The notes beneath the pieces are model-generated. The model did not search any database. It worked only from the letters and a program-made list of their open reading frames with translations, and had not been told where the DNA came from. A DNA stretch of 64,000 bases from Heliocidaris erythrogramma (lineage: Eukaryota; Echinodermata; Echinoidea; Camarodonta; Echinometridae). The first letter of the stretch is position 1. The number at the start of each line of letters is the position of its first letter. This document shows, in pieces, positions 23,905 through 34,375 of the stretch. The stretch covers positions 4,779,285-4,843,284 of the forward strand of contig CM046870.1 in the NCBI GenBank assembly GCA_025617745.1, written 5' to 3'. A program made the position numbers and the translations under genes.

Positions 23905-26144
23905 TGTAGAGCCCATAAATGTAAAAATCAACCACAAATGTAAAAATAACCACAAATGTCATAACATTGCACCCGCAAATGTCAAAATAACCACAAATGT
24001 CATAACATGTCAACCACAAATGTAAAAATAACCACAAATGTAAAAATCTGTTTCACCACAAATGTCAAAACATCTCGCCTACAAATGTAAAAATTTCCAT
24101 TTTTACCACAAATGTCATAACATGTCAACCGCAAATGTAAAACTCATTGCTTGCATAATGCACCCATGTAAGTTAAGCTATTATGAGATGTATGTGTGGG
24201 CGCGCATGTATGCGTGTGTGTGAGGTTTTCCTGACCATTAAAATCCCTAAAATATTGAAAAAACCTTTAACACAAATGTCAAAACATGTCAACCGCAAAT
24301 GTAAAAATTTATAAAACTAGTGGTTTCTCCTTTACAGATATATCTCGCCCAGTTACCACTTGGTCTATAGTCAATTGGTCTAATAGCCTTAGTCAATAGA
24401 ATAGCCATTTGGTCTACTATCATTTGGTCCATTTGTCAGTTAGTCTAACCTCAGTTGGTCTATCATCATTTAGTCTACACCTATTTAGTCTAATAGCCAT
24501 TTGGTCTAATTGTCATTTGATCTAATAGCCGTCTTGTCTAATTAACATTTGGTCTAATCATCGTTTCGTCTAATGAATTTCAATTGTTTTTATTGCACTT
24601 TGCTCTTGTTATTTTGTTTTTTATCCTTTCATTTCTTTCGCTATCTTCTCTTATGTATATATTTATCCTTTTATCATTTCTCTATCTTTCGTTATATTAT
24701 TCCTTTGCATTTATCCTTCCATATTTCCATCTGTCCTTTAGTTGTGTTATTCTTTGATTCCTTCTATCACCTCTTCCATCTTTCCGTATATTAATCTTTA
24801 TATTCTTTCTTCTATCATCTTTCTCTTTCTCTTTTCACTCTTTATTCCTTGGTTTATCCTATCATTTTGCGTATTTTGCATTATTCTTTCTTTTTATCTT
24901 TTTATCTTTTTTTGCTTTTCATCTCTAAATTATGTTATTCTTCTTCTTGTTTTGCTTGGCCTTTTTTATAATCTTCTCTTCCATCTTTCGCCATGGTTTT
25001 CTTTATCCTTCCATAATTTGCGAAAGAAATGAAAGGATAAAAAACAATAACAAAAGCAAAGTGCAATAAAACAATAATTGAAAATTCACTAAAATATTAA
25101 TTGATTAATTGATTAATCAACTTATTAACAATATAAGTAATTAAGCACATGTCATTAATTCATGCCATGCTCCATCTGGTCACCTTTTTTATCCTCTTTT
25201 TTTTACGCCCCCCCCCCCCCCCAAAAAAAAAGCCACCTAGAGTATTGTAGGGGGGGAATAAGAAATTAGCCCAGTTGGTCATTAGACGAAACGATGATTA
25301 GACCAAATGGTAATTATACCGGACGGCTATGACACCAAATGACAATTAGACCCAAATGGCAATTAGACCAAATGGTTATTAGACTAAATGGGTGTTGACT
25401 AAATTATGATAGACCAACTGAGGTTAGACTAACTGACAAATGGACCGAATAATGTGTAGACCAAATAGGTATTAGACCAAATGGTTTTAGACCAAATGCT
25501 ATTAGATGAATGGACTATAGACCAAATGGACGACATGACAAAACAAATGGTGAATGGACAAAATGATGATTAGACCCATTGATTATTAGACCAAGTGAAC
25601 ATTAGACCAAACGGTTATTTGACGAACTGAGAATTGGACCAAACAATGATTAGACAAAATGATAATTAGACGAAATGATGATTAGACCATTTGGTTATTA
25701 GACCAACTGGTTTTAGCCGAAATAGATATTGAACAAAGTGAACATTAGACGAACTGATTATTAGACCAAGTGGTGTTTAGACCAAATGGGTTTAGACCAA
25801 ATGGATATTTAGACCAAATGGGTTTTAGACGAATTGTCTTTAGACGAAATGATGATAAGACGAAGTGATTAAACTGACTATTAGACCAAATTGTTAAACG
25901 AAATGTTGATTAGACGAATTGTTGTTAGAACGAATGGTGTTAGACCATTTGGCTATTAGACCAATTGGCATTAGACCAAGTTGCAATTTACCATAATAGC
26001 TTATCTTACAAAAGTGCATTATGCAAGCAATGAGTTTTTACATTTGCGGTCCACATGTTATGACATTTGTGGTAAAAATGGAAATTTTTACATTTGTGGT
26101 TATTTTGACATTTGTGGTTGATTTTTACATTTGTGGGCTCTACA
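23905..26144. mobile_element. Foldback (TU-like) element 2, whole palindromic structure
   Basis: The element starts TGTAGAGCCCA and ends with its complement TGGGCTCTACA. Modules mirror each other: block A (23905-24330), block B (24345-24590), core arms (24573-24640 and 25020-25085), inverted block B' (25268-25990, about 40 units of the type 'attagaccaaatggt') and inverted block A' (26020-26144). Compared with element 1 it has lost about 455 bases of its left arm, joined at a 'cttta' shared by both breakpoints (around 24333). B' is much longer than B. There is no protein-coding frame, so it would need a transposase in trans. Confidence 0.82.
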
Positions 26145-26860
26145 GGGGTATCCTTCCCCCCCCCCCCCCCCCCTCTTAATGCTCTAGTGTCACGTTGAGA
26201 ATTGGGACTCTAATTTAGTTTCGATGTGCACTTAAAGCACCTTTCAGAAGCAGAATTTTGAGGCCTGATAATTAGAAACATAAATTGCTTGTAATTTAAC
26301 ACATTTAAGTATACTTTGGGCCCTGTTTTCATAATGAGCACCTGTGGCACATATTTTGATAAATTCTGAAGCACGTAGTGCTTACCGTATCACAATTAGA
26401 ATCTTTTCACACATTCCAAAACTTTATCATCCGTTGATATATAAAATGGACCTTTATTTGACAAAATGGGCACTTAAAGTTTCTCTTCAGAATTTAGAGG
26501 CCTAGAAATTTTGAATATTGTTTTAATATATTCCAATAAACCTATATTTCCCATAAATATCGAGGAAAAAGTACCCTGACGGCCATTTTGAAACATGAGT
26601 AAAACAGGCCTCAGGAGCAGAATTTGAGATGGCTCAATATCCACTTTTGCTTATTAAATATTGACCTACATGAGTGCGAATTTTGGTGCTTTTATCATAA
26701 AATGCACAGTCTGGCTGAAATATGACGCTATGCCACCCCACTACAATGAGAAGAGAAACATGTTTTAAATGTTATATAGTTAGAATGTTGATTAGTATAT
26801 ACATTTCCAGCATACCGGTACTAACTAAATAAGCTTTCAGACAAAGAGTAACTTTATACA
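26145..26860. repeat. Non-coding repeat related to 37040-38100
   Basis: After a C run (26157-26173) the sequence shares ordered phrases with 37150-38060: 'gggccctgttttcataatg' and 'gggcctttttgtcataatg', then 'cacctg', then 'gaaatcc/ggcctag'. It ends at the target site of the LINE at 26861. Confidence 0.55.
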
Positions 26861-29560
26861 GAAAAAGAAGTAGAAGAAATAAATTTGGAAATCTTATTGA
26901 ATTATGATGACATTCCCAAATTGTCATCAAAAATGTCTTTATTGCTTGAAGGTCCATTAAGTATCGATGAAGTTTATGCTATGTTAAAACATATGAAAAA
27001 AAAATCCCCTGGGCAAGATGGCTTTACGGTAGAATTCTACCGTTTCTTTTGGGAAGATATAAAACATTTTATAGTAAAGTCTTTGAACCATGGTTATTTT
27101 ACAGGACAATTATCACAATTGCAAAAATTGGGGATTATAACTTTGATTCCGAAAGGGAACAAGTCTCGAGATTTGCTTAAAAATTGGCGCCCTATTTCCT
27201 TGCTAAACGTTATTTATAAAGTGGCATCCGGTTGTACAGCTAATAGACTAAAAGGTGTTTTGTCTTACTTGATACATGAAAATCAAAAGGGATTTATAAA
27301 GGGTCGTTTCATAAGGGAAAATATACATTTATTATATGACACATTACTTTACACTGAAATAAATGATATAGCAGGCATGCTACTGGTTATTGACTTTGAA
27401 AAGACATTCGACTCTGTGTCTCACAAATTCCTCTATACAGTTTTGGATTTCTTTAAATTTGGCCCATCTTCACAGAAATGGATTAAATTGTTTTATGGAA
27501 ACGCTTCCTCGTGTGTCTAAGTTAACGGACATTGTACAGATAGATTTTTAATAGGACGAGGGTGTCGCCAGGGAGATCCTTTGTCTCCTTACCTGTTTTT
27601 GTTAGTGAGTGAAATACTTGGTATCTTAATGCGTCACTCAAATTCTTTAGTTGGATTGCATATGAATGGGAAAACACTCAAACTGTTGCAATATGCAGAT
27701 GATACCCTTTTGAAACTTAATGGTACCAGGCAAAATTTATAGTGTGCTCTCGAAATACTTAATGACTTTAAACAGATGTCCAATCTTAAAATCAACATAA
27801 CAAAAACGCACGTTATATAGATCGGGAAGAACAGGTCTCTTAAAACAGAAATTTTACATGAATACAAATTGAACTGGATATCTGAAGGTTATTTTAGGTA
27901 CCTAGGTATAGACTTTTCAGTACATTTATTACAGATGGTTGAACATAATTATTGTGAAAAGATAAAAGAAATTAAAAATCAAACGAACCCATGGTTGAAA
28001 AGATTATTAACCCCCTTAGGACGAGTAACCATAATTAAATCGTTATTTATACCCAAATTAAACTAATTGTTTCTATCACTTCCAGAACCAAATTCACAAA
28101 TTATTAAAGAGGTAAATCAATGTTTTTACTCGTTTATATGGGGTAATAAACCTGATAAAATAAGCAGAAAACAAATGCGTCAGTTATATAAGGATGGTGG
28201 AACTAAAATGACTGATATTTCTATACATATGAAATCTCTTAAGATATTATAGTTTAGAAGATTTATTAGCGACTCATCTGATAGCAACTTTACTTATCAT
28301 ATGTTTCTCTCGTTTTTTTCCTCCATCATATTCTCTCCAATTATATAGGGGGTCCGAACATTACAAACAATTAGCTACTGTCACGATTAATCCATTTTGG
28401 AAAGAAGTGCTTTTCGCCTTTTCAGATTTGGTTGAACTCACTGTAGATACTATTGCATGTCAATCTCTCTGGAATAAATCTGGATAAAAGTGAATAATAA
28501 TTCAATATATTTTGAATCTTAGAGTATGAAAGCAATACGTTTCATCAATGATATTTTGAAAACAGATGGTACATTTCTATCGTATTTTGACCTTCAACAT
28601 AAATTCAATATAAAATAACTTTCCTTCAATACTACGGGCTGTGCAATGCTATTCGGTCTGGTTTTAAAAAGAGTGTTATATCAAAGTTGATGGAACCTAC
28701 ATGTATTATACCTGAAGCATTACTTCTTATATTGAAAATGAAAAAAGGGTGTTCACATATTTACCAGTCGTTTTTAAAGCATAACGTTAAAGAAATGTAT
28801 CAGCCTTGCAAAATGGAAACAAGATTTATAACTCGAAGATAAAGCATGGTATTCATATTGTTTGACTCCCTTTCAATCAACTTTTGATATAAATATGAGG
28901 TGGTTTCAGTTTAAGATTTTAAACAGAATGCTTTACATGAAAGATTCATTGTTAAAATTCCAATTGGTTACTGATAAGAAATGTACATTTTGTAACAGCA
29001 GTGTAGAAACTATTACTCATATTTTTTGTTACTGTCCACATTCAAATGTAATATGGTTAAAACTTGAGGAATGGTTGTTCCGTAAGACTGATATCAAGCT
29101 TAAACTCACAAACCAAACTAAATTGTTTGGCTTTAATGGATGTCATAACAAAGCTTTTATTTGTATTCTAATTATTGTAAGAAAAGAAATATATTCAGCT
29201 AAATGCAAAAACCACATACCACTGTTATGTTAGCTGTTAAATCTTATTATGATAAGGAAAGTTATATAGCAAAAACAAGTCTTAAAGAAAAGAATTTTAT
29301 GAAAAAATGGTTTCATTTTACCAAATGTTTCTGAATGTTTTCGTTTAAATTTTGTTTGTTTGATTGTGATAAAATTAAGATTACAAATTATATTTTCTGT
29401 GTCCTATCTTATATGTCACAGTGTGACCAACATTATTTTTGTTATGTTCTTATGTTTGACTATTTGACAATGTCATGGAACAGTGCATGTATCGATTTTT
29501 TGTGAAATGAATGTTTATACATAATAAAGGAGCCCTGTGGAAGGGTAAATATATTTTTAA
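26861..29560 (+). mobile_element. 5'-truncated L1/Tx1-like LINE with target-site duplication
   Basis: The target site AAAGAGTAACTTTA(TA)CA at 26843-26860 is repeated at 29561-29576, bracketing a 2.7-kb element. It holds the RT and C-terminal part of ORF2, then a 3' UTR ending 'gccctgtggaagggtaaata'. The RT motifs (SPGQDGFTVEFYR, NWRPISLLNVIYK, QKGFIKGRFIRENI, GCRQGDPLSPYLFL, QYADDTLL) are of the L1/Tx1 type and differ from the CR1-like LINEs nearby. The catalytic YADD is intact at about 27697, but the frame is broken in several places. The tail lacks a long poly(A). Confidence 0.92.
26885..29233 (+). pseudogene. LINE ORF2: reverse transcriptase and C-terminal zinc-knuckle region
   Basis: The open frame 26885-27520 covers RT fingers and palm start, with LLVIDFEKTFDSVSHKFL (motif A aspartate retained). 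After a stop, 27528-27840 carries CRQGDPLSPYLF and YADDT. The region 27869-28250 reads FRYLGIDFSVH and LGRVTIIKSLFIPKLN. The terminal frame 28862-29233 reads CTFCNSSVETITHIFCYC, the CCHC-like motif typical of L1-type C-termini. There are about six stops or frameshifts overall. Confidence 0.88.
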
Positions 29561-29576
29561 AAAGAGTAACTTTACA

Positions 29577-29718
29577 TTGAATACAGTCACATCTTAAATC
29601 ACACTGGCACAAGCAAAACTAACTGCCTGCACAGCCAAATTTCAAGAGATGTTTGCATGTAGGAATATTTTAACACTTCAGCAGCCATTTTTAATATGGC
29701 CATCCTCTTGTGAGGGAA

Positions 29719-29763
<45 letters not shown>

Positions 29764-30189
29764 TGAACACTTGTAATGCGCCGGTGTCCATCATGGGTAG
29801 ATGCTCATGGCGCAGTGAAAGGAAGATAGAAGATATAAAGATATAAGAAAAGGGATGAAGGGAACATTTACAAAAAGGCTTGTCTAAATAACCAGGTTTT
29901 GAGTGAGTTCATAAAGTTCCTGAGAGAGGATAGATTACGAATGTCTTGTGGGAGTTTATTCATAGGAATGGATCAGCATATAGAAATAATCGATTCCCCC
30001 AAGAATTATGAGTTTGTGGTATGGCAAGTAGAGATGAGTTTGAGGACCTAAGGCTCCTCGAAGGATTGTATGGAGTTATTAAGCTACAGTTGTAATGTGG
30101 AGCAGTTCCATGCAGTGAATGAAAGACAAGAGCAACTTAAAGATGATACGATATTGATACGATGTAGAGCGATAAGTACAGGAGTTATG
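29577..30189. repeat. (AAT)n microsatellite with SINE-like tail
   Basis: An (AAT)n run at 29719-29763 directly adjoins 'aacacttgtaatgcgccgg' and 'tcatggcgcag', the kind of conserved 3' tail seen on the tRNA-type SINEs at 47892 and 50620, read here away from the microsatellite. The rest (29780-30190) is unassigned. Confidence 0.5.
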
Positions 30190-30625
30190 TGTTTCCTCTT
30201 AGGTGACAATGAAATTATACGGGCAGCATTGTTTTGAAGCTTTTGGAGACGATCTAATTGGGATTGTGAAATATTATACAGTAACCATTACAGAAATCCA
30301 GACGAGAAGTAGTGAGGTATCTTCTGATGAATCCTAGGCTACGCAGTTGGTATTGTACAGATTTACAGATACTAGAGACGTGATTTGACATAGACATAGA
30401 AGAATCAAAAGTGACACCAAGATTTCTACATTTATTTGACATGGTAATTATAGAATCCCCTACTTTGATGGAACATACTTCAGATTTTGACAACTGTGCC
30501 CTTGAACCAAACAACAGTCTCTGTTTGCCTGTTGTCAGTTTGATATGAATTAATTGCCAAATCTTTCACCACTGAGCCACCGAGGAGTTAGTTTCTATTC
30601 TGGCCATGTTTTTGTGACATTGTAG
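30190..30625 (-). mobile_element. CR1 LINE fragment
   Basis: On the minus strand the frame reads LLFGSRAQLSKSEV, NLGVTFDSSMSMSNHV, YQLRSLGFIRRYL and SRLDFCNG, the typical order of CR1 ORF2 after the RT palm. Upstream sequence reads ARIETNSS and IKLTTGKQR, a diverged 'KLNxxKTE' region. It is truncated at both ends. Confidence 0.85.
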
Positions 30626-30709
30626 ATGACTTTCTAAGTGTGCGATATCGGGATTCGAGGTGCTTTTTGTTCAACATAGTCCCACGTACCCGAGCATTTT
30701 TGTGTTTTG

Positions 30710-30891
30710 TGTGTGTGTGTGTAATTGGGTTTTTTACAGACGTGTATCAATCAGATATGATTATTTACGTCTGGGACCGACCTTTAACGTCACCATCCGA
30801 AAGACGTGACTCAGTCTCGAACCTGGGTCCACTGAATCAGTTTACAACTTCCACTGGTAGCTGGATTACAGGCGCACGCCACAACGCCCAG
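30710..30891 (-). mobile_element. 7SL-like SINE, copy 1
   Basis: Read on the minus strand from 30891, the head runs GGGCGTTGTGGCGTGCGCCT then GTAATCCAGCTACC, closely resembling the 5' Alu domain of 7SL (SRP) RNA. The following CCCAGGTTCGAGACTG is in the position of the Alu-domain box B. A body with 'cgtctttcggatgg' and 'gacgttaaaggtcgg' comes next and ends in a (CA)n tail at 30710-30722. Copy 2 at 49331-49512 has the same length with only a few differences. The 7SL relationship is by eye. Confidence 0.7.
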
Positions 30892-30995
30892 TTTTGTCAT
30901 CGTGTTGTATCAATGCGAACCCTTACTGCACTTGTCGACACTGCTATTGTTACTAGTGTGATTACGTAACTTCGCTTGTATTATCACCGTTAATC

Positions 30996-31808
30996 ATGTC
31001 TACCGAGGACAAATCACTCAGCACCGCTCAAATCATGGGCGCCAATCCTCACAGGAATTCTATTCAAGTGGGGGGACACACCTGGATGCAACAATGGGGT
31101 GTCCCCCCCCCCCCCCCCCCCCACTTGAATAGAATTCCTGTGAGGATTGGCGCCTGTGGCTCAAATCAACCAGATTGATTCTGTTGTCCAGAAGGCAGTC
31201 GCCGCGGCAATGGAGAGAGAGCGTCAGAAGATCAGCGATGACTTTGACCGGCGTGAAGCCCGCCTGCGTAAGATCATGGATGAAAAAATCTCATCTCTTC
31301 ATGATCTTGAAATTGCCATCGACTCCAAGCTAAATGATCTCCGTAGAATCGAATCAACAGTAGATTCTAACAAAGTCAAAGTGGATGAATTCTCCGCTCG
31401 AATAGATTTAGCCGAACAATATTCTCGACGAAACAATATTCGGCTACTGGGAGTTCCTGTGACCCCTAATGAAAATACAGATGCTATCGTGTGCGATGTC
31501 GCGAAACAGATTGGAGTTGACATCAGCATCGACGACATCGATCGTTCACACCGTGTCTCCGTGTCATACAGACCGTGTCATACAGACTCAAATTCAAAAT
31601 GATGAAAAATAGAAGAAACTTGAAAGGGAAAGGGATAGTGATCGTCGAAGATCTGACTAAGAAAAATCTTGATCTGCAAGCTCAAGCATCCAGACGACCA
31701 AACGTCACAGCGACATGGACTTGGGACGGTCGTGTCTTTGCCATGGTCAAGAGCGAACATGGACGCATTGCAAAAAAACTCATCAAAAGACTATCAGATT
31801 TGAAATAG
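30996..31808 (+). pseudogene. LINE ORF1 protein (coiled coil plus RRM-like), with internal hairpin
   Basis: The frame opens with MSTEDKSLSTAQIMGANP at 30996. It is disrupted by a long palindrome at 31038-31154 and continues as INQIDSVVQKAVAAAMERE, then a heptad-rich helix, then YSRRNNIRLLGVPV (RRM-like signature as in 6368-7147) and IDRSHRVS. A frame change near 31590 leads to the C-terminal domain GIVIVEDLTKKN and FAMVKSEHGRIAKKLI, ending at 31808. It resembles the L1-type ORF1 plan. Not active as it stands. Confidence 0.82.
31038..31154. repeat. Long near-perfect palindrome in LINE ORF1
   Basis: The left arm (31038-31082, from GGCGCCAATCCTCACAGG) is repeated inverted at 31098-31154, around a 15-base centre. 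Arms match over about 45 bases apart from extra C residues in the right arm. The palindrome duplicates ORF1 sequence in inverted orientation. Confidence 0.9.
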
Positions 31809-33967
31809 ACCATTATGACTGTATTCGTGCCAGACTGTCTATCTTAACAATCTAAATTGTCATAACTTTACCGGTCATTGGCCGCCTGCTGGTAAGATAT
31901 TTTCATTAGTTTTTTTATATGGTTCTTTGCTTTTGACTATTATTGTTAATATTTTTTATGCAATTTATTGAATTATTCGTTACAATTAAATTTTGTTTTT
32001 TTAGATTGTTAAACTTGATATTTAAAAATACTCCTGGTGGTTCCCTTTAGTTGTACTTCGTTGTACACTCTTTTTGTCGTTCTCCTTGTTGTTGCTTAAC
32101 TTCTTGTCTGTGTAGTCCATTGTTTAAATGTTGTAAATGTGCCTGACGTTAATTTATATAGACAAGGGATGCAAAACGCTAATTTTCTTCGTATATCTGA
32201 GCTTCTATCTCCACTTGATAATGATAATGAACAGAGTTTGTATGGTCCCCAACAAAATTGTTTCGTGCCAAATAAATTCAATATTTTTTTTGCGTGAACA
32301 ACAATCCAACAATGATATCCATAAAGCATTTTCTTGTTTACACCTTAACTGTAGAAATATAAAGAAAAACATTGATAATTTTGTTACTTTTTTACATGAT
32401 GTTGAATTAAATTTCTGTGCAATAGGTATAACAGAGACATGGCTAAAATGTAACGATCCTTGCTATAACATTGATGGTTATAATTTCATTAGTAACTCCC
32501 GTCAAGATCGCAGGGGTGGAGGTGTAGGAGTTTATATCAGAAATGATTTTAACTTCGTACATATGAGTGATTTAGATATATTTTCGGAATCTATGGTATA
32601 TTTTTGTTGAAATTAAGTCCTTTTCTAAAAATATAATATTTAGTGTAATTTATAGACCGCCAAATTCAATGTTGCCTGAATTTTTAGAATCTCTTACTAC
32701 AGTACTAAATAAAATTTCTACAGAAAATAAATTATTGTATTTGGTGATTTTAACCTTAATTTATTAAATGCTGATTCTTGCCCACAGGTTAGTGATTTTT
32801 TAGATGTATTTATAACCAGATCAATTTATCCCGTCATTCATTTCCCAACTCGAGTATCTAAACACTCCACTATCTTAATTGACAATATCTTTACAAATAA
32901 TATAAGGAATATCTATTCTGGTATTTTCTTAATTGATATAAGTGACCATTTCCCAGTGTATTGTATTCATAGTCATTATACTAGCAAACCAAATACAATG
33001 TTTAATGAGGCGACAAATAAATGATGAAAATATACGTAGCTTTATTACAAAGTTAAAAAATATTGAATGGTATAGTAAGTGTAATGATCCAAATCTTATG
33101 TATGATACCTTTTTAAACCAATTTTCGAATCTATATAATGAATGTTTCCCTAAAACTAATGTTAAATGTAAACGTCGTAAAGATAAACCATGGTTCAACG
33201 ATGATTTGAGAAAAATGTGCAATAAAAAGTATCTGTTATACAAGAAATTTATCAAAAACCCTACTATAAATAGAGAGAATACATACAAGTCCTATCGTAA
33301 TGTAAATAACGTAAATAATAAAATAAAATGTATCAAAAATGAATACTATAGAAATTTATTTTTGAATGTCAAATGCAATCTTTAAAAAACTTGGAATATT
33401 ATTAATAAAACAATGGGGAGAATGAATAACCAAACTACAATTGAGAGCGTAAATGTTAACAATGATAAAGTAGTTGGTGATTATGACATCGCTCAAGCAT
33501 TCAATGATTATTTTGTTAATATTGGTTTATCTCTTTCAAATAGTTTACAATCAAATACTAGAAATAATTTTGTGCAATATTTAAAGGGTCATTAAAAAAT
33601 TAAAAAATAATTGCCCATTTTTCGTAGGAAGGTGTCATCAGGAGCCAAAAAATATCCATCACACAATTTTTTATGCATTCAGTCATATTTTATAATCATT
33701 TGAAAAGTACATTTTTGCTGATTTACACAGTCATAAGCCCCGCCCCTAAAAAAACCCATCGAAGCGACATCGTGATCACGTGATCTGTGACGCATGAAAA
33801 GTAAGGGGAAATATATCACTAACCTATACCGTACGCGCTCGGAGGCCCCCGGCAGGGCCAGCCCGGTGCCGAGCATGATATTCACCGCATCGAAAATTTG
33901 CATTGCGTATTTTCGTGTGTTTAATTCCTCACAATAACTTTGATTTTGGGACACAGTTTCATCAATA

Positions 33968-34334
33968 ATGCCTAATCGGTGTATAGTTGCGGGCTGTAGC
34001 AAAACCCCTAAAGATGGTGTAAGCCTACATCATTTTGCTAAAGATGAAAATCTACGGAAATTATGGGTCGCCAATGTAAAGCTCACGCGGGCAGAGTGGC
34101 AAGGGCCGGCCAAGTGAGTGGAGTACAATCTGCAGCGATCACTTTGCCGAAGATAATTTTGAGGATCCTCGCCTGTATTCCGAATTTGGCATGAAGAAGA
34201 AGGATAAGCTAGCTAAAAGATTCAGCTATTCCAACGATCAGACTTGGAATCAAGTCTTCCAATCTGTTTTTCAACGACAGCAGCTGCAGCAGCTTCACCC
34301 GTATAGACCGAAAATTCTGTCTCTCGTTCGTTAG
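33968..34334 (+). pseudogene. THAP zinc-finger domain, frameshifted
   Basis: The ATG at 33968 begins MPNRCIVAGCSKTPKDG, the classic THAP start with the first two zinc-binding cysteines (C-x4-C). It continues with LHHFAKDENLRKLWVANV and EWQGPAK to a stop at 34115. In the next frame from 34122 follow STICSDHFAEDNFEDPRLY (the C-x2-H pair) and a basic stretch MKKKDKLAKRF. The shift comes from a 4-bp tandem duplication (agtg-agtg) at 34114-34121; without it the W-S-T-I-C-S-D-H-F order would be continuous. A GTGAGT donor-like site falls at the same point but no usable acceptor follows. The final codons run into the hairpin element at 34304. THAP domains bind DNA in the termini of their transposons; host co-option is not indicated here. 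Confidence 0.82.
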
Positions 34335-34375
34335 CTAAGACGACCTAACGAACAAGAGAAAGCATTTTCGGTCTA
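34304..34375. mobile_element. 72-bp hairpin mini-element with 11-bp flanking repeats
   Basis: The ends are perfect inverted repeats (TAGACCGAAAA and TTTTCGGTCTA), with further pairing inside (CGTTCGTTAG / CTAACGAACA). The direct repeat CTTCACCCGTA flanks it exactly at 34293-34303 and 34376-34386. This fits a tiny inverted-repeat transposon inserted in the THAP-bearing element. Confidence 0.8.

Noticed and set aside
27697-27720. Possibly active LINE because YADD is intact
   Set aside because: Several stops and frameshifts surround it and the 5' half is missing.
30570-30600. tRNA-like box A (TGGCTCAGTGG) on the minus strand
   Set aside because: No box B at a suitable distance, and the same bases read as part of the decayed CR1 frame.
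33968-34334. Host THAP-domain gene with a splice donor at 34113
   Set aside because: The remaining THAP motifs continue eight bases later in another frame, too close for an intron, and the whole segment lies within TTAA duplications inside a LINE.
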